This document shows positions 19,309 to 31,689 of a stretch of 64,000 nucleotides of DNA, piece by piece. The notes under the pieces were generated by a model, which saw nothing but the letters and a program-made list of their open reading frames with translations, was not told the origin of the DNA and searched no databases. The DNA comes from Blastomyces gilchristii SLH14081. Taxonomy: Eukaryota; Ascomycota; Eurotiomycetes; Onygenales; Ajellomycetaceae. The position numbers were made by a program, and so were the translations under genes. The stretch lies in NCBI RefSeq assembly GCF_000003855.2, contig NW_003101667.1, positions 283,012 to 347,011 on the forward strand, given 5' to 3'. The first letter of the stretch is position 1. Every line of letters starts with the position of its first letter.

Positions 19309-22300
19309 ATGTATAATTTGAAAGTCATGATAGACAGCAGTCTATACTACTATGCAATGATTAAATCTTCAGTTGTAAGATATCATAACCTTCAGTGTAT
19401 CTTCTTATTAAAACACTGACTTTTTACAGAATTTGATGACTTAAAAGACGTTTGCATCTGTTACATGATGAAACTGAACATAGATGTTGAAGAACATCAA
19501 TATGAAGATACTTATGTATATAAAGTTGATAATCTTAACTATGATTTTATGCTAGAACTTGTCTGATTATCTACACAAGGTATCTTATTAAATGCTTAAA
19601 ACAGGAGTTTAATATTCTCTAACAATGATAGAATTCATGAAGATAATGTTCACAAGACTATGAATCTGACACAGATCTCTGTTAACACTTATGAAATACT
19701 CTGAAAAAGAAGTTGCTGATAAGATTGCTGATAGTAGAATCATAAAACAATCTACTCTGTCAGTCTGACTAATATTAAAAAGGCTCTAGAAAAGTTATTC
19801 TGTATTACAATAACAGATTCTCATATGAAACTTTCTCAACAATATCACAAATATCTAGATATCTTCTAACAAGATAACATTACAAACTTATCTCTCTTAC
19901 AAGGCTCAGAAGTGAATCACAATATTAAGTTAGAAAAGAAGAATAGTAAGAGTTTCAAATCACTGTGAGATCTTCTTTATAATATATTCTGAGATAAACT
20001 TCTTCTTCTTCAGAAAACACTCAATAATCTATTGAATAAGAGATTCATATATATTAGCAACTCTTCTGCTGCAGCTTGTATTCTCTTTGCAAAGAAATCA
20101 GATAAAGAACTCTGATTCTATATAAACTATTAAGATCTGAATAGATTGATAAAGAAAGATCATTATCTCTTATCTCTTATCAATAAAATCCTAGCATATA
20201 TTGAGTGAGCTCAATAGTTTATAAAACTAGATGTCATCACTGTGTTTCATAAGATTTGTATTACTGAAGAAGATAAATGACTTACAGTATTCTAAACATA
20301 TTATGATCTCTTTGAATTAGTAGTCATGTTCTTTGAACTGACTGATACTCTCAGTATATTTCAGAAGTATATTAACTGAGCACTCTGAGATTTTCTCAAT
20401 GAGTTTATATCTACTTATCTTGATAACATTCTCATCTTCACTGATAAATTCAGAAAAGAATATCAAGAACATATATGAAGAGTATTACAATAACTATAAG
20501 AAGCAGAACTACTGATAGATATAGACAAGTGTGATTTTAAAGTTAAGAGTATAAAATATCTAGATTTTATCATAGAAGCTGATAAGAGAATCTGAATGAA
20601 TTCTGAGAAGATCTCTGCTATTCTGAAATGAAAGACTCTGTGCACTGTGAAAGATGTATGAAGCTTTATCAGATTTGCTAACTTCTATCAGTGATTTATA
20701 TAGAATTTCTCAGATATTATCAGATCACTTACAGAACTTATTAAGAAGAACTCAGTATTTCAATAATCAGCAGATACTGAAGTCATATTCACATAGATAA
20801 AGAAGATGTTTATTAATATCTCTCTGCTGATAATATTTGATTCTGATTGTGAAACAGTTGTTGCAGCTGATTTCTTCAGCTATATCACAGAAGAAGCTAT
20901 ATTATAATATGATAATGAAGATGTCTTATAATCATGTATCTTCATGTCTAAGAAACTAAGTTCTGTCAAATGCAATTATAAGATCTACGACAAGAAACTT
21001 CTTATAATTATACACTGTCTAGAAGAATGAGACTCTGAACTATGAAGTATCTTCAAATTTAAGATAATCACAGATCATAAGAATATCAAGCACTTCACTA
21101 TCATCTATAAGCTTACTGAATAACAGATGTGATGATCTGAGCTATTAAGCTGTTTTCGTTTCATAATACACTACTGCTCTGACAGTCAGAACTCAATGAC
21201 AGATGCTCTCTCATAATAAGAGCAAGATATGCCATCTGATGTAACAGATACTTACTGAATGAACTGAGAATATCAGCTATTGAATCTGAAGATATTAGTT
21301 AATTATGATAACATCACTCATGACACTATATACACTTCTCTGATTAGAACTGTCACTGATGTTCTGACTTCTTTCAAATCTATACTGAATAAATTGTGAT
21401 ATACAACAGCTCAGACTGATAGACTTCTTCAAACACTCACTGAGATAGTATGTCAAGAAGTACCTTAATTTCTCTCAGAACTACATATAAGAACTGACAT
21501 CTTGAAATACTCAATTGATGATAATGATGCTCTGTGATTCTGTTAATAACACTAAGTCTCTCATTCTGAATTCTTATGCACTAGAAAATAATGCAAGAGA
21601 TTCATGATTCACATATAACTGATCACTCAGATTGTGAGTAATTATATCAAATGATCTCTTGAGAGTTTCACTAGTCTGAGATATCAAGCAGTATCAGACA
21701 TTTTGTCTGAAACTGCAACTATTGTTCCTCTGTCATCTCATCAAAAGATTGTAGAAAAGATCTACTGAAAGTACTCAATATCTCTGATAGAATCTGATGA
21801 GATACTATCATTGACTTCACTATTAATCTCTCTGAGAGTAAGAGTTGTAAGAATATTCTGATCACTATTAATTGATTGAGTAAAGATGTTATATTAGAAT
21901 CTTGTGATAAGATAAACACTGAACAAGTCACTGAAGTCTTTCTATAAAGCTCATTCTATCAGATGCATGAATTGCTGAGATGTATAGTATTAAATTAAGA
22001 TCATTAATTCATGAGCACTCTCTAAACAAGAATCTGTCAAGTTCTCAAGATTATACACTGTTTATCAACTGCTTATCACTCTGAGACTGATGATACATAA
22101 GAATAAATAATTCAGATTGTAAAGAATTATCTTTATAAGTTCTGTAATTACTTATAAGATGATTGATATGATCTTCTTCTACATGCAGAGATTGTTATCA
22201 ATGACTGAGATACTGTCTTAACAGGTGTAAGCTCATTCTTCCTTATACACAGTTATTACAAAGAAGTGTTGAATCTTCTAGAGATCACACAGTTCACACT

Positions 22301-22860
22301 GAATCTCTGCAGTCTGATTCAGATCACTGATAATATAGTAATGAAGCTCTGAGATGCCTGTGACTGAGCAGAAGTCTTTATAATGAGTGTTAAACAAGAT
22401 CAAGAGAATTAAGTCAATGTCTGATGAGATCTCACTGAGTAATATAAGATAGAAGATCTTGTGTAATTGAATCTTAAAATCATATGAATCACATGCTTAT
22501 CTTATACACTAGACTATTGTCATGTTAAATACAAAGTGATAGAAGTTCTAGACAGTCATAACTATTATCTTGACACATTATCAGAGATTTATAATGTCTT
22601 TTATATAAGCTTGCTTCACTGCACTGTCACAGATTCATTTCCTTCTTAACTGACTTTCAACTGACAGCTGTCAGAGATTATAGAAGAAGATAATGAACTT
22701 GAATGAGAGATTGAAGATATTCTTAATAAGAGGCCTCACAGTTGCAGCTGATAATATCTTGTGAAATGAGTTAGCTATAATCATCTGACCTGAACTTTGC
22801 GCTCTGTGTTATCTAAAACAGCTGCTCTTGACTGATAAGAACTATATGCAATCTTACTTT
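19309..22860 (+). pseudogene. Gypsy A1 pol with C-terminal chromodomain
   Basis: Domains in order. Protease near 19309-19450, MIDSSLYY at the active-site position of DSG. Reverse transcriptase 20040-20690, with SNSSAAACILFAKKSD, KLDVITVFHKI and YLDNILIFTD near 20415; the second Asp of YLDD reads Asn. RNase H 20830-21120, with [18 protein letters not shown] and TDHKNIKHF. Integrase about 21650-22420, with IDFTINLSESKS and LSTAYHSETDDT. A chromodomain at 22690-22830 has IEEDNELE*EIEDILNKRPH then YLVKWVSYNHLT. Chromodomains of this class bind methylated H3K9 and guide integration. Numerous TGA, TAA and TAG codons disable it, but no large deletion is seen. Confidence 0.88.
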
Positions 22861-22877
22861 CAGAAAGAGAAAGCTAA

Positions 22878-23149
22878 TGTAATAAGCTGCACCTGATCAA
22901 TCATATAGACTATTTCATTACACTTCATAGATTTCTACCGAAAGCTCTGATTCTTGATCAGTAATTCTCAGCTGAAAAACTTATGAAATTTCTATTCTTC
23001 TGTTCTGAAGCTTTATTATATACATGTATAAATATTCACTCTGATTGCTGATTCTTGCACTTTCTCTTTTTTCCTTCTCTAATATTTTTCACTTTTATTA
23101 TATAAGATCTATATCTTGATGCTGATCTATTCAGCGCAGGCCTCTTACA
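22878..23149 (+). repeat. 3' LTR of Gypsy A1
   Basis: 272 bp, the same length as the 5' LTR and differing from it mainly by transitions. It is preceded by the purine tract AGAAAGAGAAAGC. Confidence 0.9.
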
Positions 23150-23265
23150 ACTGCAGACACTCAGAAGCAGCTATCTGAATTGTAAATAACTTTTATAAAA
23201 GAAGTCTCAGAGAACTTATTAATTACTCACAGAATATTATTTTTTACATATGTAACAGAGAAATT
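23150..23265 (+). mobile_element. Gypsy B1, continuation of leader/gag
   Basis: Starts with the duplicated ACTGC, then continues the B sequence broken at 16994 (GCAGACACTCAGAAGCAGCT, matching B2 near 23668). It ends where a B LTR start begins at 23266, so the rest of B1 is missing or lies elsewhere. Confidence 0.8.
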
Positions 23266-23328
23266 TGTAAGAAATCCCGCTTCTCGCAGATTCTTCACCT
23301 CTATTTCTATCTCTCATGTAATCAATAG
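23266..23328 (+). repeat. 63-bp partial Gypsy B LTR
   Basis: Repeats the first 63 bases of the B LTR (TGTAAGAAATCCCGCTTCTC...) directly before the full LTR that starts at 23329. It could be the remnant of another B copy into whose LTR B2 inserted, or a local duplication. Confidence 0.75.
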
Positions 23329-23585
23329 TGTAAGAAATCCCGCTTCTCGCGGATTCTTTACCTCTATTTCTATCTCTTGTGTACTCAAGAGAGTTAGCGG
23401 CTCTTGACTACACACCACTATATAGACTGAAGTTCGTGACTACTATTTATAACTCAGCTTGAATACTATTATACAATTAATCTCTATATTTATCTTTCTA
23501 TTATGAATACTTCTAGTAGATATCAGTATATATTATATTAAGCTGCAAATACTTAAATAATTGTCTGTAAGCACTTATTCTTATA
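23329..23585 (+). repeat. 5' LTR of Gypsy B2
   Basis: 257 bp, TGTAAGAAATCCCGC...CTTATTCTTATA. The internal leader follows with TTTCAAGCTCTGTCAGTCAG. Confidence 0.9.
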
Positions 23586-23791
23586 TTTCAAGCTCTGTCA
23601 GTCAGCAATCACTTATTATAACTGAAAGAACTAGAAACTTATATACTTTAATCTCTGTGAACTGTACTGCAGATACTCAGAAGTAGCTATCTGAATTATA
23701 AATAATCTCTATGAAGAAAGTCTCAGAGAACTTAGTAATTACTTATAAAATATTATTCTCTACATCCGTAACTGAGAAACTCTCTGAACTC

Positions 23792-24990
23792 ATGAATGAA
23801 TCAATCTTAATGAAGAACATTCTTGAGTATTTTTCATAAGATTAAGCTATTTTTCTATAAGAAATACTTACTGTCTGTAAACATTTCTGAGCTGAGTCTC
23901 TAGATATAACTTTCAGAGATATCTATGAACTGAAAAGAAACTTTCTTAAGTTATAATCACTTAAAATCATCTATTAAATCACAATGTATAAAAGCTTTTA
24001 CAAGTTTATGTTTGAAATTGACTTACAAGCTCAGCTGTGTGATATGAGAGATGAAGAAGCTATTATCTATATACTAACAGATCTTTACTACACTGAAGTC
24101 AAGAATTGACTGAATTATTTAGAGAATAATTATAAGAGATCTCACTAATCTATTCTCAAGATCTATCTAAAGAATAAGTTGAGAAACTCTATAAACTGAA
24201 TAAAGAATATCTGAGCTGTTATTATATCATCAATATTAGAAAAAGAGATGAGAAATCTGATAAAGATTACTCACAGTGCTTTATAGAATTGTGATATGAA
24301 TTCAGATCTGTAGAAACAGAGCTCTGAAATAAGATCTGAATAATAATATTTATAAAGAAGCTGAATAAAGATATATAGAATAAGCTCATTAAGTAAGACT
24401 TTAAGCTCTTGACTCTGAAGAAACTAATGACTCTTATTCATCACTTATAGATCACTGTGAGAGTTATAGATTTATAGAGAGTGAATCACTGATTAGCTCT
24501 GTAAGAGTCAGAATAACAGAGAACAGATTTATTAAAGAAAGATAACAGAGTATAAAAAGATTCATATCTGACTACTGAGTGAAGAGAGAGAGCTTTACAA
24601 GCTTCTATAAATAGAGTATATAATAGAGAGATTAAGAAAAAGAATCTCTACTTTATCTGTTTTAAATTAGAATATCTTCACACAAACTGTTCTGATAAAC
24701 TGAAATAGAAATTTGAGAAGTTATGAACAGAGTCAGTAACTGTCTTCTTAAGAGTCTTGAAGCTGACATCTGAATCTGTTACTCTCTCAATGAAAATGTA
24801 TACTTATAGAGAGAGACTGTAGTGTAATACTGCTGCTTCATAAGTATAAGAAGTATTAATGAACTTAGAATCTCAGATCACTGTAGTGTCTCTAAAGCTT
24901 GTAGAGTGAATAAGCTAAGTGATGAAAACTGAGAATCTACTCTTATAATAAGTAGAGCATGAGAACTCAGACTTAAGAGCTAAGAAACTT
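23792..24990 (+). pseudogene. Gypsy B2 gag
   Basis: Frame from ATG 23792 through MYKSFYKFMFEIDLQAQLCD (23984) and LTDLYYTEVKNWLNYLENNY-type sequence typical of gypsy capsid. A degenerate zinc knuckle, CFKLEYLHTNC, lies near 24660-24690; one Cys of CCHC is replaced. Many stops. The start of B3 (63536 onward) carries the same N-terminus. Confidence 0.7.
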
Positions 24991-27900
24991 ATAAGAGTTA
25001 TCTTTGAATTATAAGATCTCTCTGAAACTTGAAGAAGATTTATAGAAACTGTTATTATCACAGATATTATAGATAACATATACTTAAGACTTGTATAACT
25101 TTAAAGACACAATCTGTATACAGCTGTTTATAAGTCAGGTTTATACTTCTGATCAGTGTTGACAGACTCACTCACAGAGATAGAATCAGTTAATGCTGTA
25201 GAGTTAATTAGATAAGATAAGCTTATCTATATAATAACTTCATAAATGTCTGAGAACTTCATGATTATAAAAACTGAGTTTTAGATATTAGAGAAATACT
25301 GAGATCTTGTAGAGATATTTAGTTTAGCTAAGATAGCTGTACTTTTATCTCACTGTAAGAAGAATCTGATAATGAATTTAATAGAAGAATAGAAACTCTT
25401 CTGAAGATTAATCTATAAGCTCTTTCATTATGAGATAGAAGCTCTGTAGACTTATATAAAGAAGAATCTGAAGAATAACTATATCTGATCTTTATAGATC
25501 TTTACAGAAGTCTCTGTCATATTTATAAAGAAGAAGAATAAAGATCTCAGATTGTATATAAACTACTGTAATCTGAACTTCAAGACTACAAAGAGTTACT
25601 ACTCTCTGTCTCTGATTCAGAATATAATCAATCATCTCATAAGAGCTGTTATATTCACATAACTGAATATAATCAATATATATACATAACTGTAAATACA
25701 GTCTAACAATAAATAAAAGACTGTCTTTAGAACTGTGCTGAGATTATTTAAATATCTAGTGATGTCTTTTGATTTGATTAATATCTCTGCAGTATTTCAG
25801 TCTTTTATTAATAAAATACTTCATATATATCTGAATATCTTTATAATAATATATCTGAATGATGTGATAATATACTCTATGAGGAAGAAAGAATACACTG
25901 AGTATATATAAACTGTGTTAAAGGTCTTAGATGAGACAGAACTATATACTAAGCTTATAAAGTGTAACTTCAGTACTCACTGAATTAATTTTCTAAAATA
26001 TATAATCACTGTGAATAATATTCAGATGAAATCTTCATAAGTTAAAACTATTCTATTATAACTGAAGTGAACTAGTATTCATAAGATTCAGATCTTTCTA
26101 AGTTTTGTGAATTTCTAGAGACAGTTTATCTTTATATTTATAAGAATCTTCTTAGCTCTTATAGATATACTTAGAAGTGAAAATAAGAAGAAGTTATTTC
26201 ATAAATAAAGAATAGAAAGATTATTGAGAAGAGAGAGCTGTGAGAACTTTCTTATCTCAGAAGCTTACAGTGTCTTTATAAGATTGAAAGAGATATTTAC
26301 AGATACAGTGATACTATTTCACTTTAATCTCTTACTCTTAATCAGATTAAATACAGATGTCTTTTTCTTTATAATTTCAGAAATAGTCTTATAACTATAG
26401 TTAAATGAGAACTGAGTCTCAGTGATCTTTTTCTTACAAAAGATGCAATCTGTGAAGATTAATTATAATATTTATAATCAGAAGCTTCTTATAATAGTGA
26501 AATTCTTCTATCACTGATATTACTACATTAAGAGCCTTGTAACAGTGATTACTATTAGAACTGATTATAACAGCTTATAACAGTTTACTTCAATTAAGAA
26601 ACTCTTATAATAATAGATCTGCTAAGCTCAGAAACTGAGTGACTTCTGATTCAAGATAGAGTATATTAAGAAAACTAAGAACTCAGTGAATAAATTCTCT
26701 CACAGATCTGACTATGTTAAGAAGATCAGAATAACAGATACAGAGAGACTAGAGAAAATAGAAAAACTTTACAGAATGCTTAAACTGAGTATTATAAAGA
26801 GATTGACTGAAGAGTCTCTCAATTCTCTGTAAGAGAAGAAGAAAAAGAGAGAAAAGAAGCCTGTATAACTACTCTCTATAACACTGAGAGTCAATACTCT
26901 AAGAATCTCTGTGAAGATTCTTGAAGAGAGTATCTATAATCTGAAGAATTTACAGACTTTAAGAAGCACTGTAGAAGATCTGATATAAGAAGAAACAGAG
27001 TATAAGTTTTTATAAGATCTTCTATTCAGATTGTCTGAACTACAACTGAAGAATAAATATACTCAGTATATTCAGAAACTGCTCACAGCAGAAATAAAGA
27101 GTTGAAGAGACTTAAATAATCTCTTACAAAGAGAGAACTGAATTTATATACCTGTAAATGAGTTTTTATATATAGAACTTATTAAAAGATATCATAACTC
27201 TTCTCTAGTAAGTCATTTTACAGATACTAGAACTCATAAGTTATTCATAAGAAAATACTTCTGACTGAAGATATAAGAACTTATAAAGAAGATAATGAAT
27301 TCTTATACTATTTATCAGAATTTACAGATAGTGTGATTCAGATTATATAAAGAACTTACTTCTCTACTTATTCTGCAGAAACCTTGAAAATAGCTAGAAA
27401 TAAATACTCTTATAATTCTCTCTGAAAGTAAGAACATATATAATATCTGTTTTAACAGTGTGCTGATAATAGTAGATTTACTTTATCAAGATAACACACT
27501 TTATACTCACTTATAAGAACTTAAAGTCAAAGAATTTAACTTATATCTTTGTTCATAATATGATTCAGTTATATGAATTACTTACAAACATTATCTCAGA
27601 TAGAGAATTAATCTTTATAAGAGAGTTCTGATCTGATCTGATAACTATACTAAAGATCTTACAAGATCTAAGTATAACTTTTTATCAATAGACAGATAAT
27701 CAGATAGAATATTTGATAAGTATATTAAAACAGTATCTACAGTGCTTTGTCAATTATAATCAGAATAACTGAGTGTATTAATTATCACTCACAGAGTTTA
27801 TATACAATAACTTAAAGTATGTCAGTACAGATAAAACTCTCTTTGAGATACTTACTAAGACTTATCTACAGATGATCTTGATAAACTCACAAGAGTATAC

Positions 27901-28320
27901 TATAGAGTATAATGATGTCTGGGAATAAGCTGAGAGAATTCAGAATATTCAGAAGAAAGTCTGTAAATTCTTGACAAAGACTCAAGAGTATCAAAAGAGA
28001 TACTATAACTCTAAGTATATTATAAAGAGTTTTAAGAAGAATAATAGAGTCTGACTGAGTCTGAAAAATATTATTATACAGAGATCTAGTAAGAAACTGA
28101 ATCTCTTATAGATAGAGTCTTATAAGATTATGAGAAAAGTTAGTTTACAGTTCTACAGATTAAAACTGTTATCTGAGTTACAGATATATAATATTTTTCA
28201 TGTCTCTTTACTCTGTAAATATAAGAAATTCACAGAAGAAAATTCTGTGACTTATCACTCTATTTATAAAGTACTAGAGAGTGAAAGAGAATATCAGATT
28301 AAAAAGATTATTAACTGAGA
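24991..28320 (+). pseudogene. Gypsy B2 pol with chromodomain
   Basis: The reverse transcriptase (about 25500-26000) shows KKKNKDLRLYINY, then FRTVLRLFKYLVMSFDL and YLNDVIIYS near 25850, the YxDD box with one Asp as Asn. RNase H follows (about 26330-26620, with NYNIYNQKLLIIVKFFYHW). The integrase zinc region (RYHNSSLVSHF) is near 27190. The C-terminal block LQIYNIFHVSLL (28160) leads into a chromodomain (about 28280-28420, YQIKKIIN...FKIQW*EYSDKMNKFTW). The reading frame switches once between 27.2 and 27.9 kb. Stops throughout. Confidence 0.85.
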
Positions 28321-28420
28321 AAAGTAAGATTATAAGCTCTGATTCAAGATTCAGTGATAAGAGTATTCTGATAAGATGAATAAGTTCACTTGAAAATTAT
28401 CTGAGTAGATAAGATATCTG

Positions 28421-30300
28421 CAGAAGCTGAGATATAACTTTTATACTATAAATTCTCATAAGTCAGAATAATACAGTCTTCACTAAGAATCTGATTGTGA
28501 TAAAGATATTAATACTGTCATTTATAAACTCTAGTCTATAAAGATAATAAGTTTCTACTGAGATAAACAGTCTACAGTGTATACAAAGAGAAGGAGAAAT
28601 TATATTATTATTAAAGCTAAAAACACAGAAAAATAAAAACTGAGCTGTGAACACAATTTAGAGCCTAATAAAGAAAAAATAAAGAAAAAACAAAGAAAAT
28701 TCATATTTATATTCTTATTATTTATGATATTTAATCTCTCTGTAACTACTAATTCTTCTCTTCAAAGAAGCAGACAGTATCATGTCTGTGATACAGATAA
28801 TTATTGCATTTAACACAAAGACTGTTGGAAATGCACAGACTTTAAGAGAGCTGAATATCAGAGTATATACAGTTACAGCAGAGTCTTGAGAACTGATTAT
28901 TTATATATATTATCAGATATCTCTTACAAAGCTGTGTCTGCTTTCTCAGTTATACTGAAGTATTCAGTCTGAAAATTATTGAGATGTGAAGAGAGAGCTT
29001 ATCTACTTAGATTAACTTCTGTTATGAATTTATAACATTTGCATTGTCTTGATTATCTGAATTTTATAGGTATCTGAGAACTCATCTTCTGTTAATATTA
29101 GAATTGCAGAAATGCATCATGATGTAAGAACTGTTAATAGAGAATCTAGACATATTTGCATATATCTAATCAGATGTTATGTGAGAAAAGAGAGAGTGAT
29201 TATAGATCTGTGAGACTGTACAAAGCACTGACAGTACTGAGAGCTTTGCAGAAACTATTAGCTAGAGTCAGTAAGAAATTACTTATAGAGAGACTTACAG
29301 TAAAGAGTAGAACTACACTGCTAAGAGTCAGAGACTGATCTGAGAGAGATACAGAGTTGATCACTGATCTGAAGATTGAGTGCAGTGACAGAGCTGAAAG
29401 AGATGAAGATACTATTATAAGTAATGACACTCTCACTTCATCAGCTGATAGAAAGTAATCAGAGAAGTTACAGAAACACTTATAAGAAACTCAGCAGTGA
29501 TCAGATATATTTTATAAAGATATTAAAATTGAAAAAATTTTTTATTCTTGAGAAGTTCTTGAATTAATATACAGATATTATCAAAAAACTCTCTCTCTGT
29601 TATCTGAGTGAAAACACTTTGTGAATGAATGAGAATACTCACAGTTATGAGAATAAGAGCTGTTATAAAAAAAGAGAAAAGAAGATGAGATTCTACAGAT
29701 AGATCTGAGATATTTATACTACTTAAGAGAGATTTATTTACACTATAAGTGATTCTATATAACAGTCAGATCACTCTAGTAAATAAAGAATGATTATAAA
29801 TTATAAGTCTGAATCTTTTTATATAACTATAAAGAGTGATTTCAGACTGTGAATATCTTGATTCTACAATTCTACAGAGATAATGAAAGAATGAAAAACT
29901 TGTTACAACTCTACAGTGTCAAAGAATGATGATTTGTAAGAATGAGTGAAAGATTAACTTATAAATGCTTCTTTTTAATAAGAGTGATCTCATAGAAAGT
30001 GATTCATCTGTGAGATAAATCTGTATAACAGTTATACAAGAATCTCATGAAAGAATAATTGAAGATCAACTGAAACTCTCTGAAATGAAAGATGTAAGAT
30101 GAATCTGTATAATAGTCAGAGAAAGATCTGTAGATTATAAAGAATCTTGTGAAATAAGAAACTGAGTAACAGACTCTTTTCTCTTCATAGTAATAAGAAA
30201 TTTTTCCTCACTGAGATTTTTTATAGATATGAAGAGTTTTTAGTGAGTATTACTACAGTGCTGAGTCTAATTCTATAGAATCACTCAGTGAAAGACTTCA
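28421..30300 (+). pseudogene. Gypsy B2 extra 3' ORF with paired Cys clusters
   Basis: About 1.9 kb between the chromodomain and the polypurine tract, where gypsy elements usually have little. The chromodomain frame stays readable throughout, with stops only at plausible Gln/Trp sites. It holds a first Cys/His cluster, HVCDTDNYC...HKDCWKC (28781-28836), and a second, FC-x-Y-x-NC-x5-C-x2-C (near 29080-29135). Then come an open, Arg/Leu-rich, probably helical stretch at 29156-29338, an acidic patch and a long Trp/Lys-rich end. Not recognised. It is either a pol extension or a separate third ORF. Zinc binding is inferred only from Cys spacing. Confidence 0.55.
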
Positions 30301-30313
30301 CAGACAAAGTCTT

Positions 30314-30326
30314 AGAGAGAAAAAAG
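30314..30326 (+). promoter_or_regulatory. Polypurine tract of Gypsy B2
   Basis: AGAGAGAAAAAAG, three bases upstream of the 3' LTR start: the expected place for the plus-strand primer. Confidence 0.75.
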
Positions 30327-30328
30327 TA

Positions 30329-30585
30329 TATAAGAAATCTCACTTCTCACAGATTCTTTATCTCTATTTCTATCTCTTATGTAATTAATAGAGTTAGCAG
30401 CTCTTGACTACACACAACTATATAGACTGAAGTTTGTGACTACTATTTATAACTCAGCTTGAATACTATTATACATTTAATCTCTATATTTATCTTTCTA
30501 TCATGAATATTTCTTGTAGCTATCAGTACATATCACGTCAAGCTGCAAACACCTGAATAATCGCCTATGAGTACTTATTCTTACA
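30329..30585 (+). repeat. 3' LTR of Gypsy B2
   Basis: 257 bp, the same length as the 5' LTR. The start TATAAGAAATCTC shows transitions relative to TGTAAGAAATCCC; the end is CTTATTCTTACA. Confidence 0.9.
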
Positions 30586-31625
30586 ACTTCTGAATATCTG
30601 ATAGATCTTGTAGAAACTGCTATTTTTCATACTTTTTAAAACTGTCATATGTAGCATAGTTAACTTCTTTTAAATAATAATACTTATATTACTTAAATAA
30701 TAGACTGTTTACAGATTGCAGTAAATGAGTAATATGTGAAGAGAATTCATATAGAATTATATTATAAAAATCAGTATATTACAGAAACTTCTCTATTATA
30801 TGAGATCTGTGATTATTTATTAGAAGTAATTAATAAGTACTCTTCTACCTCTTTTTTATAATCTCATTGACGTGTTTAAGGTATTCAAAATCAATCTCAT
30901 CATTTGTAAAGTCAGTATCTGATATATTAATCTTATAATTGTCAGATAAATCAGTCTGTGTATAGTAATTCTTCAGATATGACTTTAAGACCAAGATTAT
31001 TAATGACAAATGATATAATAGCTAATGAATTCACACTGAATAACTGTTATTAAATCTCTTGAATAAGATAAAGAAATGATGAAATTGATCTCTTTAAAAG
31101 CAGTTATAACTCATTCTTCTCTTTCTTATCACAGATGTGAAACTTATATTGCTTGAATAGAATTCAGAGATAAGTAAATCAGATTTTAATATATTTAATA
31201 TCTTCAACTGACAGCTGCTTTGAATTCATTGACTTCTGCTAAACTCTCTTATACTCAGATAGATATTCAATGAATCTGTATATTTACATCTTACTGACTT
31301 TTAAGAGAAAGATAGTAGAATCTGTATAATAATATCTGAGAATTGAATTCATGAAATCTTGAATATGTTCAGCTGTGAAGAAGCAATTTTTTTTATCTAG
31401 TAACTTAATTCATTATTTAATCACATTCTTCTAACTCTTATTTAAGCTCTTATTAACTGACATCTTCATAGTATTCAGATTCCTTTCAGTGATATGCACT
31501 CAGAGACATTGATAGAGAATATTAAATTCTTGTAAAAGAAATAGTATTTTGAATTTTGAATTTTTTTAATAGATAGTGATGACTTGCTGAATACACTCTT
31601 CAATATTTTCATCTTTATTCAACAT
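30586..31625 (-). pseudogene. Fot1/Pogo-type (DDE_1) transposase, truncated
   Basis: Cut-and-paste transposase of the fungal Fot1/Pogo group. The start is ATG at 31625 (minus), reading MLNKDENIEECIQQVITIY. A helix-turn-helix block (FLLQEFNILYQ...) and a CENPB-like block (KKNCFFTAEHIQDFMNSILR, near 31350) follow. Then come YRFIEYLSEYK...KSMNSKQLSVEDIKYI, a DDE region with INNHRSHIIEKFL (near 30815) and SSHITHLLQSVNSLLFK (near 30720). This order matches Fot1 proteins. It stops at 30586 against the B2 LTR, so the C-terminus is lost. Trp codons read TGA and one Asp of the triad reads Asn. It lies immediately upstream of the intact gene island, on the opposite strand. Confidence 0.8.
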
Positions 31626-31689
31626 TGTGGTGGTTATTAATTAATTAATGAAGATGAAGATTAAGAATTTACAAGATTTTTATCATTTC

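Larger units (their letters stand above)
16995..23149 (+). mobile_element. Gypsy A1, full-length chromovirus
   Basis: 5' LTR 16995-17266 and 3' LTR 22878-23149, both 272 bp. Target duplication ACTGC at 16990-16994 and 23150-23154, with Gypsy B1 sequence continuing on both sides. It contains gag, protease, reverse transcriptase, RNase H, integrase and a chromodomain, and a 506-bp hAT derivative in gag. The LTR ends are TG...CA after allowing for transitions. Confidence 0.95.
23329..30585 (+). mobile_element. Gypsy B2, full-length chromovirus (7257 bp)
   Basis: 5' LTR 23329-23585 and 3' LTR 30329-30585, each 257 bp. gag starts near 23792, pol follows at about 25000-28320, and a further long frame reaches about 30200. 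The polypurine tract AGAGAGAAAAAAG is at 30314-30326. No matching 5-bp target duplication is visible: the left neighbour is partial B LTR and the right neighbour is the Fot1-like fragment. The ends therefore look rearranged or recombined. Confidence 0.9.
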
